Source of the DNA: Aotearoamyces nothofagi
Lineage: Eukaryota; Ascomycota; Leotiomycetes; Leotiales; Tympanidaceae
DNA: 64,000 nucleotides
Direction: 5' to 3'
Assembly (NCBI GenBank): GCA_015345905.1
Contig: JADDTR010000042.1
Coordinates: 52,776 to 116,775, forward strand
The notes below the pieces were generated by a model. It saw nothing but the letters and a program-made list of their open reading frames with translations. It was not told where the DNA came from and made no database searches. Position numbers and translations under genes: made by a program. The stretch's first letter is position 1, and each line of letters opens with the position of its first letter. Of the stretch, positions 23,941 to 35,631 are shown piece after piece.

Positions 23941-25169
23941 ACGACGTCAGAAGCTTCCCTGTTATTTACCGACACGCATATGCATAGTAATCCGCCATCG
24001 GTACAAAACCAATTGAATCGTGGCCGGCAAATCCTCCAGATGGAAGACATCCCCTGCTCCTTCCCGTGCATCAGGTGAGTAAGTCAGCTCGACCGCGGCG
24101 GGGTCGGGAAGCTTTTCCCCGCCAAGATCCGACCCGATCCGAAAATAAGGCGGGGGATCACGTGTGAATCACGTGAGTCCTTTTGGAGGAGGTGCCAAGA
24201 ACAGTATATCGACAGCTGGGATATCATTACACCTGTACATTACATCGTCGGTCACAATAAAACACAACATCTGAATTTGTTCTTCCATACTATAGACACG
24301 CCTATTTCTAATCTGCATCCCACACAAGACAAGGGGGCACTATACATTATCTTCCAGTTAATCTCATACTATTATCAACCGCAGACTCTTCGACGAATGC
24401 TGGCTTAGACACGTTTTGTACTTGTGGAACACATATCTATTTCTTAATTCCCTGCCAATCCAATCTGCTCAATAAGTAGTGATATCCACTGGCTCCCAAG
24501 AGTCATATAAGATATTAATAAGTTATTCTTCTCCGGGATCGACAACTGACGCTTAAGTCTGCGGAAGCGGCGTCGATAAACGCGCTGTCAGAGGAATACC
24601 GTTCTGGAATTATGGCCCATTCTCCAGGTTATGCGCAGCTGATGATATGGAACTTCTGGACCTTGACCTGCAGAGATGGTCTCGTTCCTACGGCTTCCAG
24701 GCCATGCGTTGTTAGGTGCGTCGAGCCTCTGCACCGAGATCTGAGGTGATGAACTCATTGCCACAGACCCCACAAGCACGATGTGCTCTTTCCACAACCC
24801 GATCCTTCCAGCTACTATCTGCAGTAGGCTCCTTAGCCTAAGTGAAGATCTAGAGGTATGACCCCTCTGCCACTACCGGTTTTTCTCAGGACGACACCAT
24901 ACTGCGATTGGGCCGGAGTGATGCTTTCTTCGTCTATTGATCTAGGCCAATATAACCACCAACAGCCAGTACCTTCTCAAAAGTGGTAGTCTTGCAACTC
25001 CTACTGTCGACGGGAGAGCTTTCCTTAGTAGCTAGAGACAGAGTGCTAACAACTTTCTTTGGAGCTGTGGCCTCTACTCCATGTCCCTTCCTAGGGCTAG
25101 AAGCCTTTACTGTATGTCCCTTAGTAGGCTGACCTCTTCCCAGAAGGATTTCCGCAGTCTGGGAAGTGC
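23941..25169. other. Intergenic, 1.2 kb; probable degraded element sequence in its right half
   Basis: The left half holds the alpha/beta hydrolase upstream region, including a CACGTG-containing stretch near 24160-24175. From about 24590 to 25169 the minus strand reads like the broken downstream continuation of the relic ORF at 25170-25490, with many stop codons. Confidence 0.35.
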
Positions 25170-25490
25170 TCAGATTGCTCTGAGCACTTTGCCCCTCCTA
25201 AGCCTTTGATTTGGACACTTTAGGCTCTGTTCGAGCCTTTTTGTGTTTCTTTTGCTTTTCTTTGGTACCTCTGCTACCGAAGCAGCAGTGGCTCCATTAT
25301 CATCAGTCTCATCAAGGTCCATTTCGTCCGGGTTTAGGGGACGTTTCAGACCTTTATTGTCAGAAGGCGGCAGCGGTACACTGCAGGCTCTTTCCAGCGC
25401 CAGGGCCCCTTGCAGGGTGGCGCCGCTTGCCGTTGAAGTTTTTAAATTATCTATAAGTATTTTTTTCATTAGCTGACCTACTTCCCTCAT
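25170..25490 (-). mobile_element. Relic of a retroelement-type ORF (LINE ORF1-like)
   Basis: 106-codon frame with MREVGQLMKKILIDNLKTS near the start, then ALERACSVPLPPSDNKGLK, an acidic part and a Lys/Arg-rich end. The combination resembles the ORF1 (gag-like) proteins of Tad-type LINEs repeated in Aspergillus and Penicillium genomes, recognised from memory without alignment. It is cut off on both sides and no reverse transcriptase is present, so it is a fragment. Confidence 0.35.
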
Positions 25491-25931
25491 CTATGTGTTT
25501 TTGCCGGACCCCGTGCCAGGGAGCGAACTCGACCACGGGTTAAAGCAAAAACAATGAGGCAAAAGGCTCGGAGTGCCAGCTTCTTGACAAGTTTTATATA
25601 ACTCGCCTGACAATCGGCCTTGCGGCGGAAACAGACTCGGTACTGTTGGCAGTCTACCTACCACCAGCACCTAACCATTGCTAGCACCTAGCTTGCCCTC
25701 CAGTGAGAACGATCTGGGCTACAATCGTCTCCTTTATATTTGTGAAACTCGAGGCACATTATTGTGTCATGAGCATCAGGAGTAGCAGGGAGAGTTGCCA
25801 TCGAGTTGTCGTTAGAGCCATCTGGCTTCCGTCATACTCGAAGTAGTCGAAGCGTCTCTTCGTGGTATTGCGCTTGGATTTTGTCAGTGTCAGCCAAGAA
25901 GAGGGTTTGAAATAACTTACTAATTTGACTG
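25491..25931. other. Intergenic, 440 bp, no gene seen
   Basis: No open frame of note. It may include the 3' end of the minus-strand unknown gene to the right and the edge of the relic element to the left. Confidence 0.35.
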
Positions 25932-27566
25932 CTATCTTTGTCTACGAGCTGCCATATTACACTGTTGGCTATAGATCGATAGCGACCTCACACCTATGAC
26001 CACTGCACTCGAGTAACTCGTAGCTTGGCAGGTTGCAGCTGCTGGAGCTGTTCCAGGGCTTAGCTGGGCTTGATGGTTTGCATTGACGCCGGAGTGTGCG
26101 CCAGGGCCTGCCAATGGTTAGTCAGGGGCTGTGTGATATAGCATATACTGTAATATATACCGGAGATTCCACTAGCGATGCCTTGGTGTTATCGAGCCCA
26201 TCATACGGCGCAGGCGGCTGCCACCAACCCCATCGAATGGGCCGAGGAGCGTAACTGCATCTCGTCCCACCATCCTCGTACCTTTTAACATCCTTCATTG
26301 TCTGTCATCAGCAGGGACAGGCAGATAGATGCAGCGGCGGTTACAAAGACGTTGGCTAGCCTGCTGGAGCCCATATTCTGTTTCCGCTAACCACTTGTTG
26401 ATGTAGATAGCGAGGCGATGTATTTGTACATGCAGGGTGTTCCGACACCAACATCTAAGCATCTCCCCAGACACGAGATTGCTCAGATACATAAAATGTC
26501 GATGGGGGAACCTATAATGCCAATTCTATAGTATCGGCGATCAGGACGTCTGGGGAGGCATTAGCGCCAAGAACGATACGCAAAAAGGGGGCCGTAATGG
26601 ACTTACGCGTGTAGCACCGGTACATCTGGGCAAATTGCAGGGGTACCAGAGTATTGACGACGGACTTCGTCATATCTGCAAGCTGTACACCACCTGGTCG
26701 CATTCATATCATCCTCCACAACGGCAAACGTGGCTGCTCCAGCGTGAAAGCCACGTTGCCTTTCGGTGTCAGAGACGGTACCTCGACGCAATAGGTATTC
26801 CCCAAGTCTGAGTCGGCAGGAATGAAGCGGACAAAGATATCTCCTCTGTCTTCCCACAAAACAGCTACCGACAAGGCCATAACATCCAAAGCCCCGCGCT
26901 TCTGTCCATGGGATCTCGTCGACGATGCCGTACCGGTAAGCGGCGGGACCTAAGCCGTTATCGCGGTCATCTTCAGTGGGGCAGCGCCATGAATCCGGAT
27001 CCCTCTTTCCAAGAATTTAAATCCGATGATATTGGTAGAGCTGAACCAGCAGAGCCAGAGGAAGAACGAGTAGCATCAAAGCCATCCCTAGCGTTGTCGC
27101 GGTCGTCTAGGCGCCTTAAAGCCCTCTCGCAGTCCTGAACGCTTGCTCTCGGTATTGCCTCGACTTGATCCACAAGCTTTCCTATCGAAGCGGAGTTGCA
27201 GGATATCGACTCGTCTAACACAGCCGCCTTGTCAAGCTTCATATCTGCTACTCCAAACCATGACACACATCGTCTAGAAAGTTTGGCTACATACTCCTTT
27301 CTGGCTCGGTGTTCTCCGGGCGTCTCTGGTGTATCGAGGAGCATCGAGTCTCGCGATCTAGATCGTTATCAGTGTCATGATCGGTAGGATCTGAGAAATG
27401 TGATTGTGAGAAGAGAAACATCAGTCCAGATGGAGAAATGTTTGTATAGCAACTGAGTGCTGTCTCACATACCTTGCCACAACCACCACCCAGATACATC
27501 TCGACGAATACGTTAAGTCCGATCGTTTGGATAGCGCTGGTTCGAACTCGTTCGGACTCGCTCATA
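25932..27566 (-). CDS. Probable multi-exon gene (or recent pseudogene) of unknown function; exon structure unresolved
   Basis: Several adjacent minus-strand frames read like real protein and are linked by good splice signals, but I could not close one consistent model. In order: MSESERVRTSAIQTIGLNVF (from 27566) ends at a GTATGTGAG donor near 27474. A 27344-26973 frame contains EYVAKLSRRCVSWFGVADMK and LVDQVEAIPRASVQDCERAL. An acceptor near 26947 leads into a frame with LSVAVLWEDRGDIFVRFIP and CVEVPSLTPKGNVAFTLEQP. The next part, LADMTKSVVNTLVPLQFAQM, ends at a GTAAGT donor near 26609. Then GEMLRCWCRNTLHVQIHRLA and, after 26295, PIRWGWWQPPAPYDGLDNTK runs to a donor near 26162 and a CTAACCATTGGCAG acceptor. 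One TGA near 26706 falls inside the third piece. No family recognised. Confidence 0.35.
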
Positions 27567-28049
27567 CGTTCTATTGCTCGAACTCGCTCGCAAGCTCGGT
27601 CGTGCAAAGTCGTAGTTCGAGATGGTGGTACAATACATCTCTCGTCAGAGACAAAGCATACACACCCTCTATCGGGGCATGGATATGTGATACTGCTGTA
27701 GAAGCAAATATGAAATACTGCAGACTATTATTTTGATGAATTAATATATATATATATAGAGAGTTTTTCTCTCACACATTCGTAGCTAGCAAGCCAGCCA
27801 CTCGCCAGAGGGAAAAGCTATAGAAAGAGGAGGAATGCAGAGTTTAGAGAAAGACAAGAGATGTTATTATATATCCATATCCAGCACGATTGCAAGCTGG
27901 CTTCGCGATTACGTACCTACCGGTCATGTGGAAGTTCTGCCAAGAATGATGGAATGGCAGCAATCAATTTATTTGCCACTGCAGCGGCAACCAACGAGCA
28001 TAAGCCGACCGCAAACTAAGTCCGGTTATCCCATGGCTTGCAGGTCAGC
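27567..28049. other. Intergenic, about 480 bp
   Basis: Contains an (AT)n run at about 27742-27758. It probably includes the promoter of the unknown minus-strand gene and the 3' side of the beta-galactosidase gene. No gene seen. Confidence 0.4.
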
Positions 28050-31000
28050 TTAGGTCGACACCTTCTCAAGCTTGAAAGCAAACTCTACGTCGCGGACCTT
28101 GACTTCAAACTCTGGTCTCACGCCAGGTCCGCAAGCCGCACTGCCTACACCTGCAACCTCTGCGTCGAGCCTGAACAGCACAGCCTTCTCCTCCTTGAGA
28201 TCCCTCGGATGGCGCGCCCTTTCCAGCGCCTGCGGCGTATGGCGTCCCGCGGCCCATTGGAACAAACTCTTCCCATAATGCTCATTCCCATTATCATCAC
28301 TAGCAATCTTCTCCCGCGTAGCTCTGATGCCCACACCAGCGAGATCTCCTAATGTCATCCAGCGCGTCTCAATCCGATTGCCGTTTTCTTGCGGCACCTC
28401 ATAAGGCGTGTGGAGCTCTGCGATTGTTTTGTTCCAGATGCCAATCTTCTGGCTAGAATGTTTGTCGGGGTATGATTCGCCGGGACCGGGACCAAACCAG
28501 GTGGCGTGCGAGAGGGTGTTGTTAAGGCGGATGTCGAGGCCGATTCTGGGGATTGTTGTAGGGTGGGGACCAACTGGTACGAGGTGGACTTTTATGGTTA
28601 ATACGCCGTTGCCAGTGATGACATAGGTGGTCTGCGCGTTGAATCCCCAGGCAAGGATCGGAGGGGAGAGATAGGTGTGGGTTTTCAATTCCACCACTCC
28701 GGTTGTGTTGTCTTTGTGGATGGTGAAGGAGCGGAGCTCGCTAGTTATGGCGTCGACTCCAAAGCGCTGCCAGTACGGTAGTGCGCTTGGGCGGTCATTG
28801 TCGGTTGGTGAGCGCCAGAAGGAAGGGATAATGGCTGCGCCAGTTACGGGGTCTGGCTCGACGAGCTGGTGACCCCCAGATATCCAGTTTGTGAGGTAGC
28901 CGTTTGCTCTGTTAAAAGAGAGGGAGAAGTCGGTTCCGCAGATTTGGTAGTAAAGCCTAGAAGTTTGGACTTGGACATGGTATGAGGGTTGCGAGATTAA
29001 AGGAGGGAGTAAGAAGGATTCAAAACTTGAAAGACGATGCTGAGACCAGGAGATTTCATGGCCGGCATCAGCCCATTCAGTAGCGTTTCTAAGTCGAAAA
29101 GAAACCGATAGGATGACTTCGCTGGATCTGCGGGTTAAGATGCCATCCGGGAGTGGGATTTTGACACTATCTCCAGCGGCCACGGATGGGATTGGAAGTT
29201 CCCCTGAAGTTACAAGAGTAATACTAGAAGCTATTAGCCTGTGATCTCTCAATTCCTCAACAGCAATATACCTGGTGTCGAAAGCCTCAACCTTGTATGT
29301 AGCAGCTAGATGCTCAAGACCGATAAAGTCATAAGAGTTCTCCACTACCAGATCATTTCCATCTATCGACAACCTCACGGGCTCAATAACCTTCTTCAAT
29401 TCCGTCAAACCCGGAGTAGGAGTGTGATCACTGAAACACAACCCATCCATGACAAAAGTATCATCGTTAGGAATATCCCCAAAATCTCCACCGTAAGCAT
29501 AGAAACCCTTCTTTCCCTCCTCTTCCTTCCACAGCCCATGATTAGCCCATTCCCAGATAAATCCGCCTTGGAGGCGAGGAATTCCCCTAAATAGTTTTTG
29601 GTAGTCTTCCAAGCCACCAGGTCCATTCCCCATAGCATGTCCATATTCACACAAAACAATTGGCTTTTCAAACTTCCCATTTTCAACCCCCGCCGTCTGT
29701 ACTAAATGAAGAAGGCGGTCAATCGGCGGGTACATATACGAGAACATATCTGCTGAGGCGGCTTCCGCGTCTCCTTCATAGTGCACTAATCTCCCCGGAT
29801 CGACGGATTTAGCGTACTCATACATTGCTTTGTGGTTACGACCATAGAAAGCCTCGTTTCCGAGAGACCATATTATAATAGACGGATGGTTCTTGTCCCG
29901 CTGTACAAGCTGGCGCATCCGATCTACATAAGCCTCTTTCCACTCTTCGTTATCAGTGGTAAATTTGGCAGCCCGTGGAAATGTGAACTTTTTGCGTTCC
30001 TCATAGTCCATTTCTTCAGGAATGTCAAGAGGTCTAGCGACGGCGTCGTAGAATCCATGACATTCAAGATCTGCTTCGTCCACAACCCAGAGACCTAGCT
30101 CATCGCAGAGATCATAGAGCTTTGGATGAGAAGGATAATGAGAGCAACGTAGCGCATTAACATTGTGCGATTTCATTAGCAAAAGATCTGCTTTGATGTA
30201 TGAGAGTGGTACGGCGCGGCCGAGAAGTGGATGATGGTCGTGGCGATTGACGCCGCGTAGAAGAATTGGTTTACCGTTAACTGCAATGAGACCATCTTTG
30301 AGCTCAACCTTGCGGAAACCGACCCTCTGATGTATTGTATGCAACGGTTCATCTTCGTCCTTTCCTGAATATAGGCTGATTTCCAAATGATAAAGATATG
30401 GGTTTTCGGCAGTCCATTTAGTTGGGTTAGGGACGGGGATTTTGATCCCAGTTTGGGCGGTAGTAGGTGCGATCTCTTTGCGCAAAGATGCCACAATTGT
30501 GTCATCATCCCGTAAAATCAACGAAACCTCCCCACCGTGAAGATTGTGAAGATGTAATTGCACATTCAAGGTTGCATCCTCGTATTTTTCGTCAAGCTCG
30601 GTCTGTACGAAAAAGTCATCGATCCTTGCTTGGGGAAAAGCTAGCAAATATACATCTCTAAAGATTCCTGTACGCCGTAAGCCAAATGTTTCGTATCCAG
30701 TGGTTATGAAAAATACCAGAAAGCCACCATTGATCTTGATCCTCAATGTAAGATCCGTCGGACCATTGGTACACACGCACGAATATTTCGTTCGGCTCTC
30801 CTCTTAGGACAACTTCCGAAACATCAAATTCCGCGGGGTTTCTACTGCCTTGAGAATAGCCAACTGGCGTTCCGTTTACCCATACGTGGTAGGCACTATC
30901 TACGCCATCAAACCTCAACCTCAGCTGTGCAGATTCATCCCAATTATTTGGGACATGAAATGTTCGCCTATATGTACCCGTGGGATTTTCTGTGGGTACA

Positions 31001-31404
31001 TAAGGTGGGCAGACCGGAAATGGGAAGACAGTGTTGGTGTAATGAGGCCTGCCATGACCTTGAAGCTGCCAATGCCCTGGGACATTGATCTTTCCCCAAG
31101 ACGGATCTGGATCCTCAACCTCATCACCGGCGACGATACTTGCAACTTCGTCCGTTTCGGGTGGTGTTAAAGGACATCCCTTGGATGAATTGTTACTATT
31201 GCTGGAGGTGTCGATTTTTGGGTCCGGCGCTTGAAGAGGCGTCGAAGCATAGTGAAAATCCCAGATGCCGTTGAGTAGCAAAGAGGTCTTCGGAAGAAAA
31301 TAAGAACGCGCTGGGAGGCGATTTCTCTGGAAAATGTGCTCATTGGCGTAGTCAGGTCCCTCACTCTTTGCGCTGTCATTAGGAATCGAGCTTGTGAGAG
31401 CCAT
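28050..31404 (-). CDS. GH2 beta-galactosidase (LacZ/Lac4-type)
   Basis: Glycoside hydrolase family 2 enzyme hydrolysing lactose or other beta-galactosides. It has no signal peptide, so it is probably intracellular and dependent on uptake. Exon 1 (30717-31404) and exon 2 (28050-30667) flank a 49-bp intron (30668-30716) inside the conserved WWLSG-IFRDVYL, with phases matching; 1101 aa. The sugar-binding domain shows INVPGHWQLQGHGRPHYTN and YRRTFHVP. The catalytic TIM barrel has LLRGVNRHDHHPLLGRA, CSHYPSHPKLYDLCDELGLW, and the acid/base Glu about 501 in IIIWSLGNEAFYGRNH. The nucleophile Glu is about 570 in VLCEYGHAMGNGPGG, followed by GGFIWEWANHG. The C-terminal Bgal small-chain domain includes GPGESYPDK and QWAAGRHTPQALERARH. 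A Ser/Asn-rich insert lies near residue 70. It is divergent from the permease gene at 33012, suggesting joint control. Confidence 0.95.
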
Positions 31405-33011
31405 GGTAAATGATTATCAGTTATATCGTAGTCAATTAAATGTATGATGTTCACTCTGGGACCCGGTTGTTCTAGTAAAGAGAGGGTCAGCGAAGAGAAG
31501 AGTTAATATTCTTGCTAGATCAATGATTTAAGTAGAAATAGACAGCGCAGCTGATCTCGAGCTTCCCCATATACTCTATGGAGAATGATCAGCACGTGTA
31601 CTTAGTGCTTCGGTAGACTCGGCAGGAGCTCAGAGCGAGCGGAGCAGTGAAGGCGTACTCAAGCAGCTATTGAAGGAGACAAGACAGATGGATTGCCTGA
31701 TGGGATAGTTGGCATATAGCAGGCCGCCGTCGTCCAACGGAACATCAAGAGCCAGGAGCCTGCAGCGGGTAATACTGTATCGTGACATCCAGTGGCCAGA
31801 GCAACATCAATTGCAGAGAGAGCATCACGCCGTCAACCCACTGTGGACGCGAACAGCCCTGTAAGACTGCTTGCTATAGAGCACTTTCGCTATGTACGGG
31901 GAATAAAGGCGCTGAGGCCGGGGAAGCCGGGCCGAGGAGCCATGAACCTGAATCTGCCAGTATAACGGCCAAATTCCAAGTTCCGGCGATTCCTGTCGGC
32001 CAACTACCTCGACGACGTGATGTTAGCCTTAGGCATAGCCTCAAGTGAGTCGCTAAGCACCTTACTGTAGATAGACGTCCTGCTGGTCCTCCTGGCCCTC
32101 CTCGTCCTCCGTCGGACATCTACACCATCAAGAGAGAGGACGCCAGCCAACTGTGCCTGTTTCCGCCGGCTGTGGTTCCAGGGTCCCTGGACAGTGCTGG
32201 ACAGTGCTGGAGACAGACGCCGGGGTTCCACTTTAGTGGCTGCAGTGATGCGCCCCAATTATCTGCCGCCGGGGGAGCTGCAGCCGAGAAGTACAGAGCA
32301 CAGTATCTCACTCCATTCCCACCTCGCACCGTCAGCTGTGGATAAACACAGTTTACTACACGAGGAACCCAGGACGCTTCACGTGACTATCATCGGTATT
32401 TGTCGGCTCTATGGGGGTGGTTGATCACGGCTACAGTGGAGACCCGACGGCTTCTACGAGTCGTGGAGTACCCCGCCGTCGATAAACCACGTGAGCCGGG
32501 CTGTGGGAGCTGTGTTGTCTCTACGCGAACTTCTCTCCACAGAACTTCTCTCCACCTCCCAAGCCCTTGCCATCTTCGGGGATGCCGGTGCCGAGGAGGA
32601 CAGGCCCTGCGCCTTTGGCTATTGCAGTCTTGGCACCCATACCATGTCTTAGCGACAACACCAAATCTTCGAGTTCGCGGTGAGTCGTGAGTGGTGGAAT
32701 GCCTTCTCTTCTCCGTTCACGGTCCGTATTGGCTTCCCCGCGCTGTTGGAGATCGTTTTCCTTGTATCCCTTCTGTGCGGGGAGACCAAACTGTCCCGGA
32801 AGCAACAAAACATGTCAGGAGCCCTGCTATACTGGCGTGACGGGGAAGGTTCAACGACGCTCTGTCTCTTGCTCATCGACGTTAAATACGACTTTGCTTC
32901 CCACCTCGTATTGATGTAGAGGGAATATCCCAGTGCCTGGGCTATCACAGTAATATTCTTCTAGAATCCCTTCTCGTTTGCTTTATCCTACCACCTTTTG
33001 ATCGTCCGTTC
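31405..33011. promoter_or_regulatory. Shared 1.6-kb divergent promoter region of the GH2 and permease genes
   Basis: Separates the start codons of the divergent beta-galactosidase and sugar permease genes, the same arrangement as the K. lactis LAC4-LAC12 control region. No open frame in it is convincing. It contains a CGG-N11-CCG motif at 32270-32286, a CACGTG at about 32489-32494, and a duplicated AACTTCTCTCCAC at 32528 and 32542. Several CreA-type SYGGRG matches are present but not more than chance would give. Confidence 0.6.
32270..32286. promoter_or_regulatory. Candidate Gal4/Lac9-type binding site CGG-N11-CCG
   Basis: Exact CGG, 11 bases, CCG match inside the divergent lac-type promoter. 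Proteins of the Zn2Cys6 family such as Gal4 and Lac9 bind this spacing. One match is expected by chance in roughly 4 kb of even composition, so alone it is weak evidence. Confidence 0.3.
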
Positions 33012-34951
33012 ATGATGGCGGACTCTGCCAAGGTAGATGTCCACCTCCGCGAGACGACATCTTTATCAGATCCCTCCAGGGCAGATGCTATCGGTGCGAC
33101 TGTTCAACTTGCTGATGAAGTCGCCAATACTAAACACAAGCCATGGACAAAAAGCATGCTGCGACTGTATGGCTGTCTATCCGTCGCATATCTTTGTGGA
33201 TGTCTCAACGGTTATGACGGCTCTCTAATGGGAGGCCTAAACGGCTTGGATACTTATCAACGTTATTTTGGCATGTAAGTCCTCTATTTCTAAACTATCA
33301 TGTGGTCTATAATACTGAACTATTGAAGGGATGGAGAAGGGTCTAGCACTGGAATCGTCTTTGCCATGTACAACATCGGTTCCATCCCTGCTGTCTTCGT
33401 TTCCGGCCCGATCAACGATCGCTTTGGTCGACGAATGGGTATGTTTACTGGATCTGCCATTATAATCATTGGCACATGCCTCCAAGCACCATCGACCAAC
33501 CGCGGAATGTTCTTGGGTGGTCGATTTATCCTTGGCTTTGGTGTCAGCTTCTGCTGTGTGTCTGCTCCATGCTACGTTAGCGAGGTAAGTGACGTTTTGG
33601 CTCGAATGAGTGGTTGAAATTATTCTTAAGCCGCTTGCTTCTTAGGACATCCCAATAACCTAATACCTCTTCTGTTGATATTAAAAAATAAGTACTCACT
33701 TTTACTCAGATGGCTCATCCAACATGGCGTGGCACGTTAACAGGGTTATACAATTGCACATGGTAAGCTTGGCAACTCTCCAGATACCAAACGTCATTTC
33801 TAAATATCACTTAAAGGTACATTGGCTCGATTCTTGCTAGCTGGGTTGTGTACGGCTGCTCATTTCTCTCCTCGGAGCAAGGATTTCGTATCCCAATATG
33901 GTGCCAGCTAATCACCTCAGTCATCGTTGCGTTCGGTGTCTGGTTCCTTCCAGAATCGCCGCGCTGGCTTATGGCTCAAGATAACGTCGAAGCTGCCACG
34001 GCAGTCCTCGCGCGCTATCATGGCGAAGGCTCAGCTTCACATCCGATGGTCCAGCTTCAACTCAAGGAAATGGCACATCAAATTGGAACTGATGACTCCG
34101 ACAAGACGTGGTGGGATTATCGCCAGTTGTTCAATTCCCATTCTTCTCGTCGTCGTTTAATATGTGTTCTCGGGATGGCATGCTTTGGCCAGTTATCTGG
34201 TAATAGTGTAAGTATACCCTTGAATCCCAGCATATTTTTAAATCCCAACCCATCCAACTTGAAAAATAAATAATAGCGAGCTGAACCCACATAGATTACA
34301 TCATACTATCTTCCAACCATGTTGAAAAATTCCGGAATTGATTCCGAGCAGAAGCGGCTTTTGCTCAATGGCATCAATCCTGTTCTGTGCCTTTTCGGTG
34401 CCGTGTTAGGTGCTCGTCTCACAGACAAAATCGGTCGTAGACCGCTCCTTCTCTATACTGCAGTCTTCAGCTCTATATGCTTTGCAATCATTACCGGCAC
34501 CTCGCTACTGGCTAGTAGAGACGCAAGCAACGTAGTAGCATCCAATGCAACAATCGCATTTATCTATATATTCGGCATCGTGTTCTCCTTCGGCTGGACA
34601 CCACTACAGAGCATGTACATTGCCGAAACGCTCCCCACATCCACCCGAGCCAAAGGCACCGCGATCGGCAACTTCGCATCCTCCATCTCGTCAACAGTCA
34701 TCCAATACAGCTCTGGCCCGGCCTTTAAAAACATCGGCAACTACTTCTATCTCGTCTTCGTCTTCTGGGACCTCATCGAGGTGGTGGTCATGTACTTCTA
34801 CTTCCCCGAGACGAAAGAGCGCACGCTGGAGGAGCTGGCGGAGGTCTTTGCAGCGCCGAATCCTGTCAAGAAGAGTCTGGAGAAGAGGACTACGAAGACA
34901 GTATTGAATACGCTGAATTTGCAGGATCCGGACGAGAAGGTTGCTGTTTAG
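33012..34951 (+). CDS. MFS sugar transporter, lactose-permease-like
   Basis: Proton-coupled sugar porter of the plasma membrane. Five exons: 33012-33274, 33329-33584, 33710-33762, 33817-34207 and 34295-34951; introns of 54, 125, 54 and 87 bp. All phases agree, giving 539 aa. Sugar-porter signatures are complete: [18 protein letters not shown] in helix 1, [16 protein letters not shown] (GRR loop), [27 protein letters not shown] (split by an intron), [30 protein letters not shown] (helix 7), [14 protein letters not shown], the [19 protein letters not shown]-type helix 10, and the [15 protein letters not shown] tail. The helix 7 and helix 10 sequences resemble fungal lactose permeases rather than hexose transporters. 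The neighbouring divergent GH2 gene supports a disaccharide substrate. The substrate remains inference. Confidence 0.92.
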
Positions 34952-35631
34952 GGTGTTGATGATGGTACGTAGTGATATTTTAATGAATCTGTAATTAGGC
35001 TCAAGACGTATGTAATTAAACATTTATAGTAATTTAAAGTCTTGTTATCTGGCAGATCTCCATAGAGATGTAGCCTTCTCGAATTACTGACGTATTTTAT
35101 ATACTAATTCTAGATGGTGGATTTATCTTGACTTGTATGAAAGCTGTAATATGGACATAATTCTGATAACGACGCTGTCTCTCTATATTCTAGAATCAGA
35201 GATGGAATAAATGTTCTGCATTGGAGATGGCCTCCCTCGCATGTAGACCACGTCGAACGCACGGAGGAGACAGCCCCAGATACAGATGATCTCGTATATC
35301 GCTTACACGGACGCCGTTATCACATCACGTCACCCTTGTATCAACATCACGCTTGTAGACCCTCTCCGTCTCTCCAGCCCCTCCCCTCCCCGCACCGCTC
35401 CAGACTCCAGATCTTCCAACCTGGATCCCATCCACATCCCATCCCAGCATCGAAACATCCCCAAATCTCCTCCTCCCAATCCCCATCATCTGCATGTATT
35501 CTCTCAGCCCCTGATCCCACTCCTCTCCAGCAAGCGTCACCGTCGCAACCAACACGCCGCCTACCCAGCCCAGCGCCGTCCCCAGCAGTCCGGTCCGCCT
35601 CGGCCCGACGGCTGCACCGCCAGTGAGACAG
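34952..35631. other. Intergenic / 5' leader, 680 bp, transition to C-rich strand
   Basis: The first part (34960-35200) is AT-rich 3' flank of the permease. From about 35320 the plus strand becomes extremely C-rich and pyrimidine-rich (CCTCCC, CCAACC), producing several spurious long open frames. It probably contains the promoter and 5' UTR of the Zn2Cys6 gene. Confidence 0.45.

Noticed and set aside
31405-33011. CreA-type SYGGRG motifs in the lac promoter
   Set aside because: Several are present but their number is what chance predicts for 1.6 kb.
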